This document shows positions 36,942 through 47,168 of a stretch of DNA of 64,000 nucleotides, piece after piece. Under the pieces are notes generated by a model, which made no database searches, was not told the DNA's origin, and worked only from the letters and a program-made list of their open reading frames with translations. This DNA is from Streptomyces specialis (GTDB taxonomy: Bacteria > Actinomycetota > Actinomycetes > Streptomycetales > Streptomycetaceae), in NCBI RefSeq assembly GCF_001493375.1, contig NZ_LN929895.1, positions 454,126 to 518,125 on the forward strand. Direction: 5' to 3'. The position numbers and the translations under genes are program-made. Numbering within the stretch: the first letter of the stretch is position 1; each line of letters starts with the position of its first letter.

Positions 36942-37853
36942 ATGGCCGATACGCGACGGCTGACCGCCGGTGTCGAGGGCGGTGTCGGCCAGACCGCCCT
37001 CATGGTCGCCGCGGCACGGGCCATCGAGACCCACCGCGGCGACGCCCTGGCCCGGGACACGTTCGCGGAGCACTTCGTGCGCGCGGCGCGGGCGTCCACG
37101 AACTGGCCGATCCACCCGGACGAGGTCGCCGGGGGCGAAACGAACCCGCTGTGGGGGCGGTTGGCGCGCTACTTCGGACTGCGTACCAGGGTCTTCGACG
37201 ACTTCGTCGCCGGTTCGGTCCGAACCGGCGCGCGCCAAGTGGTGCTCTTGGGCGCGGGGTTGGACACGCGGGCTTACCGCCTCGACTGGCCGCCCGGCTG
37301 CGTGATCTACGAGGTGGACAGTTCGCAGGTCCTGGCGTTCAAGCACACGGTGCTGCGCGAGCTGGACGCCGCTCCCCGGGCGGTGCGCGTGCCCATCGCG
37401 GCCGACCTGTGCGCCGGTTGGGCGGAGACGCTGATCGCGTCGGGCTTCGACCCGGCCGCCCGCACCGCCTGGGTCGCCGAGGGGCTTCTGCTCTACCTCC
37501 CGCACGCCGCCGAGCGCGATCTCATCGCCACAGTGGACCGGTTGAGCGCGGACGGAAGCACGCTGGTCTACGAGGTGAAGCTCGACGCCGTGTCGCCGGT
37601 GGCCCGGAACGGGCCGGTCTATTCCATGGCGAAGGACATCGGCGTGGACCTGCTGACGTTGTTCAGCGACGAGCCACGCCCCGACTCGGCGGCCGACTTG
37701 AGGAAACGGGGCTGGTCCGCGTCCGTTCACCTCCCTTTCGACCACACCACGATCCACGGCCGCGGGCCCCGTCCCGAACCGAACGACGTACTGGCGAGCA
37801 ACCGTTGGGTCTTCGCGACATCCACGTCCCCATCGGGCCACCGCACCGCCTGA
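36942..37853 (+). CDS. SAM-dependent methyltransferase (LCM/TIGR00027 type)
   Basis: A 303-residue class I methyltransferase. The SAM-binding loop reads VVLLGAGLDTRAYRLDWPPG, followed by IYEVDSSQVLAFKHTVL, the pattern of the leucine carboxyl methyltransferase-like family common in actinomycetes. Family members methylate O or C atoms, often in natural-product pathways, but no such cluster is nearby. The ATG has GGGGAAG upstream. The substrate is unknown. Confidence 0.85.
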   Translation: MADTRRLTAGVEGGVGQTALMVAAARAIETHRGDALARDTFAEHFVRAARASTNWPIHPDEVAGGETNPLWGRLARYFGLRTRVFDDFVAGSVRTGARQVVLLGAGLDTRAYRLDWPPGCVIYEVDSSQVLAFKHTVLRELDAAPRAVRVPIAADLCAGWAETLIASGFDPAARTAWVAEGLLLYLPHAAERDLIATVDRLSADGSTLVYEVKLDAVSPVARNGPVYSMAKDIGVDLLTLFSDEPRPDSAADLRKRGWSASVHLPFDHTTIHGRGPRPEPNDVLASNRWVFATSTSPSGHRTA

Positions 37854-37917
37854 ACTCTCCGCCTCCCCGGAACGAGAGGGCCTCCACCGGGCGCTCGGCG
37901 ACGACGGCGAGCGAGCG

Positions 37918-38010
37918 TTGACAGAGGCCCTGAGAGCCAACGAAACGGAACTGCTCCGCACCGCCGAACTGGTCATCACCCGCTGGCTGACCACCTGCCT
38001 CCGCACGTGA
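37918..38010 (+). pseudogene. Short gene remnant
   Basis: An open stretch reads LTEALRANETELLRTAELVI and then TRWLTTCLRT before a stop. It looks like the helical C-terminus of a protein that has lost its start and body. There is no ribosome site. It could also be chance coding bias. Confidence 0.25.
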
Positions 38011-38037
38011 CGAAAACCCTGTGCGTCTCACCTGTCG

Positions 38038-38259
38038 TCACTCGCCCCCGTCGATGCCGGGCTCCCAGCGCAGCAAGTCCCCCGGCTGGCAGTCGAGTAC
38101 CTCGCAGAGCGCGGCGAGCGTCGCGAAACGCACCGCCTTGGCACGGCCGTTCTTCAACACCGCCAGGTTCGCGGGCGTGATCCCGACACGGTCCGCCAGC
38201 TCGCCCACGGACATCTTCCGCTTGGCCAGCATCACGTCGATGTCGACGGCGATCGGCAT
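38038..38259 (-). CDS. Small XRE-type (Cro/C1) regulator
   Basis: A 73-residue protein that is nearly all DNA-binding domain: MPIAVDIDVMLAKRKMSVGE, then LADRVGITPANLAVLKNGRA, ending GDLLRWEPG. This short form (YozG-like) nearly always lies beside a DUF2975 membrane protein, as here. The ATG shares its A with the upstream stop (TGATG), so the two are coupled. It probably represses the pair by binding the palindrome upstream. Confidence 0.88.
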   Translation of the reverse strand: MPIAVDIDVMLAKRKMSVGELADRVGITPANLAVLKNGRAKAVRFATLAALCEVLDCQPGDLLRWEPGIDGGE

Positions 38260-38747
38260 CAGATCACCTCTTCCAACTCGGCCCGCATCCGCGCCGCTTC
38301 GACGTCGCGCGCAACGGCCTGGGCGAGCAGCATCCGCAGCACGAGCACGATAAGCGCCATCCCCAGGACCGCCACGACAGCCCCGCACAACAGCAGCACG
38401 ATGCCCGGAGCGACGGCCTCCCCCGGCGCCAGAACGACCGCGAGCGCGAACAACAGCACAGCCGCCGCCACGATCGCGCCGATCACGACATGCACATACC
38501 GGAAGGCGGCATGCGAAAACACCGTCCCCCGCCGCACCATGGTCACCAGCCGCCACACACAGACCAGCACGACCTGCACCGCCACGACGCCCAGAACCGT
38601 GATCACCAGCACCGGAACCGCACGACCGGTGTCCACCTCGTCCAGATCGATGGCCAACAGCGGAACCATCACGGTCTGCACGAACACCGAACCCACGCCC
38701 AGCACCACGATCACGGCACGCAGCGCGAGCACTGTCAGATGTCCCAT
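38259..38747 (-). CDS. DUF2975 four-helix membrane protein
   Basis: A 162-residue membrane protein with four hydrophobic segments (such as AVIVVLGVGSVFVQTVMVPL and AIVAAAVLLFALAVVLAPG), typical of DUF2975. It has no catalytic motif. The partner HTH gene follows with a one-base overlap. The pair resembles a membrane sensor with its repressor, although the signal is not known. GGAGA precedes the start. Confidence 0.82.
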   Translation of the reverse strand: MGHLTVLALRAVIVVLGVGSVFVQTVMVPLLAIDLDEVDTGRAVPVLVITVLGVVAVQVVLVCVWRLVTMVRRGTVFSHAAFRYVHVVIGAIVAAAVLLFALAVVLAPGEAVAPGIVLLLCGAVVAVLGMALIVLVLRMLLAQAVARDVEAARMRAELEEVI

Positions 38748-38776
38748 CGTCTCCCCTTCGATCGAGCCACGATCGA

Positions 38777-38805
38777 AAGCTATCGAAAGTCGATAGGTCT
38801 GGCAA
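38777..38805 (-). promoter_or_regulatory. Promoter and palindromic operator of the DUF2975–XRE pair
   Basis: On the minus strand TTGCCA and TAGCTT are 17 bp apart. Inside lies the perfect palindrome CTATCGA-3-TCGATAG, and ATCGAAAG is repeated beside it. A repressor bound here would block the promoter, which fits autoregulation by the small XRE protein. Confidence 0.55.
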
Positions 38806-38982
38806 GGGTGACCTCGCGGCCGGGAAGCGGCACGGTGTGCTCGACGGGCGGGGAGGCCTGCCCGAGGCGACGGCCGCCCGCAGGAGCCGACCCGGGGGGC
38901 TGCCGGATGGGCGGAAGGCTCCGATGTGGATGGCCGCTCGCGCATGGACCCATATATAAGGCTTGTATTACGATCAGCTCCC

Positions 38983-39942
38983 ATGGGGACAGCATCCTTC
39001 GTCGTGGTCCACGTCGGTCAGAGCACCGAAGCCCAGCGCAACCTGCAGCACGGCATCGAAACGCGATCGTGGGGATTCCCTCTGTGGAAGCCCGAGTTCC
39101 GCTCCGCACGCCCCCGCTTCGCTGTACTGGCCACGGGAGTGGCCCCGCGCGTTCCACTCGACGTGTGGGTCACCAGCAAGATCACGCTCTATCTCTTCGA
39201 GGTGGCCGGGGACTTCTACGAGGCGAAGGCCCCCCACTGGCCGGACGAAGAGGCTGAGAACACCATCAAGTACCCTGTGCGCTTCGGTATTGAGCCGTTG
39301 GCCGTGCTTCATGAGGTTTCGCTCGACGAGGACGGGCCGCTGACGCTGGCCGGCAGCGACGCCGTACGGCGTTCGGGTATCGAGCGAGGCATCGGCAAGC
39401 TCGTCGACCTGGACCCGCAGCCCTTGCTGGACGCCGCGGGGATACACGTGCGCTGGGCGGACCGGCAGATGGTGCCCCTGAACCGAACGCCCGGCATCAC
39501 CGCGGAGCAGGTGGATACGTCCAAGGCACCGAAACGCCGACGCCGGGGGGCCGGCTTCATCTCCGATCCGAAGAAACGCAAGGCGATCGAACTGCACGCG
39601 GAGGACATGGCCGTTGCTCACTATGAGCGGCAGGCATGGACTGTCGAGCGTCTCGGGAAGCCTTACGACCTCCACTGCACCCGTGACGGAGAGGTGCGGT
39701 GCGTCGAAGTGAAGGGGACGACGGGCGCTGCCACAAGTGTCGAGTTGACGATCAACGAGGTCGAGCACGCGCGGAAGCCGCAGAACACCGTGGATCTCTA
39801 CGTGGTGAGCGACATCGAGGTCGACGTGCGCACCGAGCCCTACGTGACGAGCGGGGGCCAGGTGCTGCACTTCCGCGACTGGGTACCGGCTGAGGAAGAT
39901 CTGAGGCCGAGAAGCTTCGAGTACCGGCTGCCCCTCAACTGA
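38983..39942 (+). CDS. EVE-like/DUF3883 predicted nuclease
   Basis: A 319-residue protein with two parts. Residues about 5–120 look like a PUA-type EVE-like domain (SFVVVHVGQS, then ENTIKYPVRFGIEPLAVL), known to read modified bases. Residues about 205–315 match DUF3883, a PD-(D/E)XK-like fold: AIELHAEDMAVAHYERQAWT, then YDLHCT and RCVEVKGTTGAA, where the VEVKG Glu-x-Lys is the catalytic type. This makes it a candidate modification-dependent restriction enzyme. No ribosome site is clear; the start was set by the domain boundary. It is followed by helicase and MazG genes on the same strand. Confidence 0.72.
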   Translation: MGTASFVVVHVGQSTEAQRNLQHGIETRSWGFPLWKPEFRSARPRFAVLATGVAPRVPLDVWVTSKITLYLFEVAGDFYEAKAPHWPDEEAENTIKYPVRFGIEPLAVLHEVSLDEDGPLTLAGSDAVRRSGIERGIGKLVDLDPQPLLDAAGIHVRWADRQMVPLNRTPGITAEQVDTSKAPKRRRRGAGFISDPKKRKAIELHAEDMAVAHYERQAWTVERLGKPYDLHCTRDGEVRCVEVKGTTGAATSVELTINEVEHARKPQNTVDLYVVSDIEVDVRTEPYVTSGGQVLHFRDWVPAEEDLRPRSFEYRLPLN

Positions 39943-40024
39943 CGCGCCCGCTCAGTCTTTCGGGAATCACCAGATCCCCAAGGGCCCTCCCGTCGTCATG
40001 TCCGGCTCTCCTACGGAGTTCCCC

Positions 40025-41890
40025 GTGCCCCTTCTCCGCATGTCCGCACGTGCACTGTTCGAACGCAGCAACGGCGACAGCCTCGTTGAACGCCTGGCGC
40101 AGCGGTACCACTCCGTTCTCGCCAAGGAACCGTCGGTGGGTGAGCGCCGCGCCTGGACGGAAAGCCTTCCTGCCCTGGGTGAGGTGCTCTGCGATGCCGG
40201 GCTCGATGAGGTCGAGGTGCTGATCGAACAGCGACTCCCCCTCAGCAGCCTGCGCGCGGACGCCGTCCTCGCCGGCTCGCACCCCGCGACCGGCAGACCG
40301 TCCTATGTCGTTGTGGAACTCAAGCAGTGGAGTGAAGCCCGCCTTGTTCCGGACGCGGAAGACCTTTGTCTGGTAGCGAAGATGGGGAACCGTCCGTTGC
40401 TGCATCCCGTTGCCCAGGTGCGCCGCTACTGCGAGTACCTGCAGGACTTCACCAGCCTGTTGAGTGACGAGCAGGACGTTGTCGCGGGTGTCGCCTACCT
40501 TCACAACACCACCGATCAGCACATTGACGAGCTTTTCCGGTTACCCGATGCGAAGGCCCAGCTCTTCACCAAGACGACCTGCGGCGAGTTCAAACGGTAC
40601 CTGCAGACCCGACTCTCCCCCCTGGACGGATCACTTGAGGCCGATGCTCTCCTGGAGAGTCCCGTCGCTCCGGGCCGCCAGCTCATGCGGGTCGCCGCGG
40701 ACGAGATCATCCATGGCGGCGAGTTCCTGCTCCTGGACGAGCAACAGGTCGCGGTTTCCCTGGTCAAGCGGGCCGTGGCCCTGTCCCGTCGCTCGGACAA
40801 GAAGGAAGTCATCGTCGTCTCCGGTGGACCGGGTTCGGGAAAGAGCGTCATCGCCCTCCACCTCATGAGCTACCTCGGACGCAACGGGCGCAGCGTCGTC
40901 CACGCCACCGGATCGAAATCCTTCACCACCACTCTCCGGCACGTGGTGGGCAGGAAGCACAGCCAGATACCCAAGCTCTTCCAGTACTTCAACACCTTCT
41001 CAGCCGCCGAACGGAACGGGCTGGACGTCCTCATCTGCGACGAGGCTCATCGCATCCGGCAGTCGCAGGCAGGTCCCGGCACCCCGACCGCGCGCCGCGA
41101 CAGCCGTGAGCAGGTAGAGGAGCTCATCGACGCGGCAAGGGTCCCGGTGTTCTTGCTCGACGAGCATCAGGTGGTGCGTCCGGGAGAGATGGGGAGCGTC
41201 GAAACCATCGCCCGAGCCGCGCACGCGCGGGAGTGTCTCGTCCGGCACGTCGACCTCAACAGTCAGTTCCGGTGCGGTGGGAGCCGGGCCTACGAACACT
41301 GGGTTCTCCGCCTCCTGGGCCTCGTGCCCGGTGGCCCCATTCCCTGGCTGGGAGATGAGAACTTCGCGTTGCTCGTCGCCGACTCGCCCCAGGAGATGGA
41401 GGATTACCTTCGCGCACAGCACGAAGCCGGCTACACAGCCCGGATGACGGCGGGATTCTGCTGGCCCTGGAGTGACCCACGTGCCGACGGCAGCCTGGTC
41501 GATGACGTGGTCATCGGAGAATGGCGCAGGCCCTGGAATCTCCGGAGTGATCGCCCGACAGGCGGTGCCCCCGCGTCGGCACTGTGGGCCACAGAGGCGG
41601 CCGGCTTCGGCCAAATCGGCTGCATCTACACCGCGCAGGGGTTCGAGTACGCGTGGAACGGGGCCATCTTCGGTCACGATCTGGTCTGGCGTGGCACGGA
41701 TTGGCGTGCGGTGCGGTCAGCCAGCGAAGACCGCAGCGTGACTCGAGCGTCACCGCGGGACTTCCACCGCCTCCTGCGCAACACGTACAAAGTGTTGCTG
41801 ACGCGCGGGCTGGTCGGCACCGTGCTCTACTCGACTGACGCCGAAACGCGGACCATGCTGCGGAGCCTGATCCCTGCCAGGACCGTGTGA
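40025..41890 (+). CDS. DUF2075 helicase/nuclease-like protein
   Basis: A protein of about 621 residues. The N-terminal 190 residues look like a PD-(D/E)XK domain (RADAVLAGSHPA, then YVVVELKQWSEA). The rest is a superfamily 1-like DUF2075 ATPase with Walker A SGGPGSGKS, Walker B LICDEAHRI, LNSQFRCGGSRAYE and IGCIYTAQGFEYAWNG. Such proteins (Schlafen-like group) occur in defence loci. The GTG was chosen because CGGAG lies seven bases upstream; an in-frame ATG nine codons earlier has no ribosome site. The stop overlaps a possible GTG start of MazG. Confidence 0.82.
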   Translation: MPLLRMSARALFERSNGDSLVERLAQRYHSVLAKEPSVGERRAWTESLPALGEVLCDAGLDEVEVLIEQRLPLSSLRADAVLAGSHPATGRPSYVVVELKQWSEARLVPDAEDLCLVAKMGNRPLLHPVAQVRRYCEYLQDFTSLLSDEQDVVAGVAYLHNTTDQHIDELFRLPDAKAQLFTKTTCGEFKRYLQTRLSPLDGSLEADALLESPVAPGRQLMRVAADEIIHGGEFLLLDEQQVAVSLVKRAVALSRRSDKKEVIVVSGGPGSGKSVIALHLMSYLGRNGRSVVHATGSKSFTTTLRHVVGRKHSQIPKLFQYFNTFSAAERNGLDVLICDEAHRIRQSQAGPGTPTARRDSREQVEELIDAARVPVFLLDEHQVVRPGEMGSVETIARAAHARECLVRHVDLNSQFRCGGSRAYEHWVLRLLGLVPGGPIPWLGDENFALLVADSPQEMEDYLRAQHEAGYTARMTAGFCWPWSDPRADGSLVDDVVIGEWRRPWNLRSDRPTGGAPASALWATEAAGFGQIGCIYTAQGFEYAWNGAIFGHDLVWRGTDWRAVRSASEDRSVTRASPRDFHRLLRNTYKVLLTRGLVGTVLYSTDAETRTMLRSLIPARTV

Positions 41891-41949
41891 AGGGCGCCAG
41901 TGCTCAGCGTCCCACGCTCCGCGCGCCCCACGACGCAAAGGCCGTGCCC

Positions 41950-42303
41950 ATGAGAGAACTCCAGGAAATGCTGACCCAGTTCGCAGAGGAGCGTGACTGG
42001 GAGAAGTTCCACACACCCAAGAACCTCGCCATGGCACTGGCGGGAGAAGCCGGTGAGCTACTGGAGATCTTCCAGTGGCTCGACCCGGACGAGTCGTGCT
42101 CGATCATGCGGTCACCTGAGCGGGCGAAGGCAGTTGAACAAGAACTGGCCGACATCTTCTCGTACTTGCTCCGGCTGGCCGATGTGCTCGGCATCGACTT
42201 GGCAGGGGCGTTGAGGGACAAGGTGGAGATCAACCGAACCCGGTATCCGGTGGAGCTGTCGCGGGGCCATGCGCAGAAGTACACCCGGCTGACAGAGGCA
42301 TGA
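41950..42303 (+). CDS. MazG-type nucleotide pyrophosphohydrolase
   Basis: A 117-residue all-helical enzyme of the MazG superfamily. Metal-binding residues lie in GEAGELLEIFQW (ExxE) and ELADIFSYLLRLAD (ExxD). It hydrolyses NTPs or modified nucleotides to monophosphates and pyrophosphate. The ATG was chosen at the conserved N-terminus with AAAGG upstream; a GTG 21 codons earlier overlaps the DUF2075 stop (GTGA) and may be used instead. Next to a nuclease and a helicase, it may help deplete nucleotides or remove modified ones during phage attack. Confidence 0.85.
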   Translation: MRELQEMLTQFAEERDWEKFHTPKNLAMALAGEAGELLEIFQWLDPDESCSIMRSPERAKAVEQELADIFSYLLRLADVLGIDLAGALRDKVEINRTRYPVELSRGHAQKYTRLTEA

Positions 42304-42665
42304 ACCCTCCCGCCGCCGTGGTCCGGGTGAGGCATCTCTCGATCAATGGCGGAAGGCCGTCGAGGCCCACCGCGGCGCGGTGCGGTCGCCGCGTTCCCGT
42401 TGGGTCACCGTTCGCACCCGAAGCTGTTGAGCAGGCCGCCGGCCCGGATACGCGCAATTCCCGGATCGGAGGGACTGGCCACCAGCCGGGGCGGGTTATC
42501 GCCTCCATGTGAGCCCGGCGCGGGAACTCGGACACCGAGTCCCCGCGCCGGCCACCGCGTGACCGCGTCAGGCGTTCCACCGTCGCTCAAGCTGCTCAGT
42601 GACCGCCAGGAAGAACAGGAAGCGGAAGTCGGCCTTCACGGAAAGGCCAGAACGTTACCGCGCGC
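42304..42665. other. Intergenic stretch between mazG and rox copy 1
   Basis: I see no supported gene. The stretch holds a strong hairpin (listed separately) and otherwise GC-rich sequence. Confidence 0.4.
42517..42549. terminator. Strong hairpin between convergent mazG and rox genes
   Basis: A 15-position stem (GGCGCGGGAACTCGG against CCGAGTCCCCGCGCC) with one mismatch and a 3-base loop. There is no T-run. It probably serves as a terminator for both converging transcripts. Confidence 0.6.
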
Positions 42666-44102
<1,437 letters not shown>

Positions 44103-44201
44103 TTATTCGAACGAACAAAGCCGATTTCGGGCAGCGGCCCCGCTCAACGCGGAATTCACGCATCACCGAGATTCCGTGATTTCCGGCCGGGGCCGGCGCG
44201 C

Positions 44202-44241
44202 AACGAAGGCCCCGGTAGCGGAGGGCAGCGGGGCCTTCGTT
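44202..44241. terminator. 13-bp-stem hairpin between the rox copies
   Basis: AACGAAGGCCCCG and CGGGGCCTTCGTT form a perfect stem. The sequence that follows (TTCAGCCCGGTGCGAG…) is shared with copies beside tRNA-Ser and near 50.2 kb. It should end transcription from rox copy 2. Confidence 0.65.
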
Positions 44242-44390
44242 CAGCCCGGTGCGAGCCGGGCGGAGAACACGGGACGGAACCGTGAAGTCACAACCCGGTC
44301 GCCCGCGATCGATCTCCCCAGGGGAACCGAGCCGGATTCACGCGCCTCCAGCCACGCAGGAAGCCGGCCGCCACTCCCAGGAGTCACACA

Positions 44391-45929
<1,539 letters not shown>

Positions 45930-45980
45930 TCACTGATTTCCGCGATTTCCGGCCTAGGCCGGTGATTCTGCACCACGACC

Positions 45981-46000
45981 GGGGCCTTGCCACAAGCCCC
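45981..46000 (-). promoter_or_regulatory. Rifamycin-associated element (RAE)
   Basis: Read towards rox copy 2, the inverted repeat GGGGCTTGTGGCAAGGCCCC is very close to the known RAE found upstream of rifamycin-inducible genes (my recollection of the consensus: GGGGCTTG-C-GGCAAG…). Each arm contains a TTG that could act as a −35 box, one facing each way. Confidence 0.72.
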
Positions 46001-46015
46001 CCAGTGCGCTATACG
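45987..46015 (+). promoter_or_regulatory. Outward promoter overlapping the RAE
   Basis: TTGCCA (inside the RAE) and TATACG are 17 bp apart on the plus strand, pointing away from rox. No gene follows in this direction until a VOC gene about 3 kb on; an intrinsic terminator follows at once. Confidence 0.5.
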
Positions 46016-46023
46016 TTAAGAGT

Positions 46024-46058
46024 GGCAAGGAGCGGGTGACCTCCTTGCCTTTGCTTTT
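46024..46058 (+). terminator. Intrinsic terminator directly after the outward promoter
   Basis: A perfect 9-bp stem (GGCAAGGAG / CTCCTTGCC) with an 8-base loop is followed by TTTGCTTTT. The T-run is on the plus strand, so it ends plus-strand transcription. It begins about ten bases after the −10 box. Confidence 0.7.
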
Positions 46059-46316
46059 GCCGTCCGTCGGCGCCGGGCGAATGCCTCCCAGGGCGCGGTC
46101 GCGGAACGACAAGGCCGCCACCACCGGCCGCCGCGCCCCACACCGTCGCCGGGGCAGGCCGAGGCGACACAGAGCTACTGGCGCCGCAGGCGACCACCGC
46201 TCAAGCCGCACCTCAACGCCCCGGCATGGCACGCAAGTTGAGTCTTACCCGGCGATGACGCGCACCAGTTGCCTGACGGCATCCGCCGTCACCTTCGCCC
46301 GGGCCGCGAGAAGAAA

Positions 46317-46715
46317 TCAGCCTTCCTGAATCCCAGCAGATCCACCGAGCGAGGAGAGAAAGTCTTCCGTTTCCGTGGAGACGTTCGCTCGCGTGATGAA
46401 GGACAGCGGCAGCGCGAGGTCGGCCGCTCGGGCCAGCACGCCGGAAGGAATCGTGAGGCGGGCGCCGGATTCCACCTGGCCTGTGACGGCGATCCGGAAT
46501 TCGCAACCTTCCGCGCGCAGGGCACTCAGTTCGCCCGCGAGAGGCGTCACCCGGAGAAGAAGCTCATCGAAAATCCCCGCGAGGTCGTCCCCGCCGGCGG
46601 ACAGCGAATCGATGTCCGTGCCCAGCCGCTCGCGGAGAGATTCCGGATCGAGAGCGCCTTCGGTGATCTCCAGTGCCACGCTGAGCGACTGCCACTGCCT
46701 TGCGTTGCTTTCCAT
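46317..46715 (-). CDS. DUF4279-like protein, second copy
   Basis: A 132-residue protein whose layout matches the upstream gene: SLSVALEITEGALDPESLRE, RVTPLAGELSALRAEGCEFR, then SGVLARAADLALPLSFI. This is the DUF4279 pattern. It is a candidate immunity protein. The ATG follows the upstream stop by 11 bases with AGGAG before it, so the pair is cotranscribed with the toxin-like gene further upstream. A longer in-frame start exists, but it overlaps the upstream gene heavily and lacks conserved sequence. Confidence 0.75.
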   Translation of the reverse strand: MESNARQWQSLSVALEITEGALDPESLRERLGTDIDSLSAGGDDLAGIFDELLLRVTPLAGELSALRAEGCEFRIAVTGQVESGARLTIPSGVLARAADLALPLSFITRANVSTETEDFLSSLGGSAGIQEG

Positions 46716-46726
46716 GACCGCCGCTC

Positions 46727-47149
46727 CTAACGCTCGCTGGTGCTGACGCCGACTTCCAGGGGAATTCCGAGCGAGACGATACGCGCGATCGTTTCGGACG
46801 ACAGCTCGACCACGGAACCGTCGCCCACAAAACCGAAGAGCGCAAGCGTCGCATCGTAGCCCTCGTCGATGAGGGAACGCAGTTCGCCGGCCTTGGCCGT
46901 GAACACGTCCAAAACCTCGTTCACCTGCTCCGGCAGACTCTTGCGCGTCTCGTGGCACTCGAAGAGCCAGAGCCCGGCCTCGTCCCCACCCGGGCGCCAG
47001 CGGTCCGGGCCCGGCAGACGGGTCCTCGTGGGGGCGAGGCCGAGACGCTCCGTGACGGTCCGCGGCTCCAGGTCGTCCTTGCGCACGACGAGGGCGGCGC
47101 TCGTCCCCACCCAGGCGTTTTCCGCGCGCGTGTAAGTCCCGTCGATCAC
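46727..47149 (-). CDS. DUF4279 domain protein
   Basis: A 140-residue protein with AALVVRKDDLEPRTVTERLG, LWLFECHETRKSLPEQVNEV, then IARIVSLGIPLEVGVS, matching DUF4279. Members are often found beside polymorphic toxins and behave like immunity proteins, although proof is scarce. It lies 19 bp after the toxin-like gene and is followed by a paralogue. The start codon follows GGATTCCACTGTG with a weak ribosome site. Confidence 0.8.
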   Translation of the reverse strand: MIDGTYTRAENAWVGTSAALVVRKDDLEPRTVTERLGLAPTRTRLPGPDRWRPGGDEAGLWLFECHETRKSLPEQVNEVLDVFTAKAGELRSLIDEGYDATLALFGFVGDGSVVELSSETIARIVSLGIPLEVGVSTSER

Positions 47150-47168
47150 AGTGGAATCCTAACGTGGG

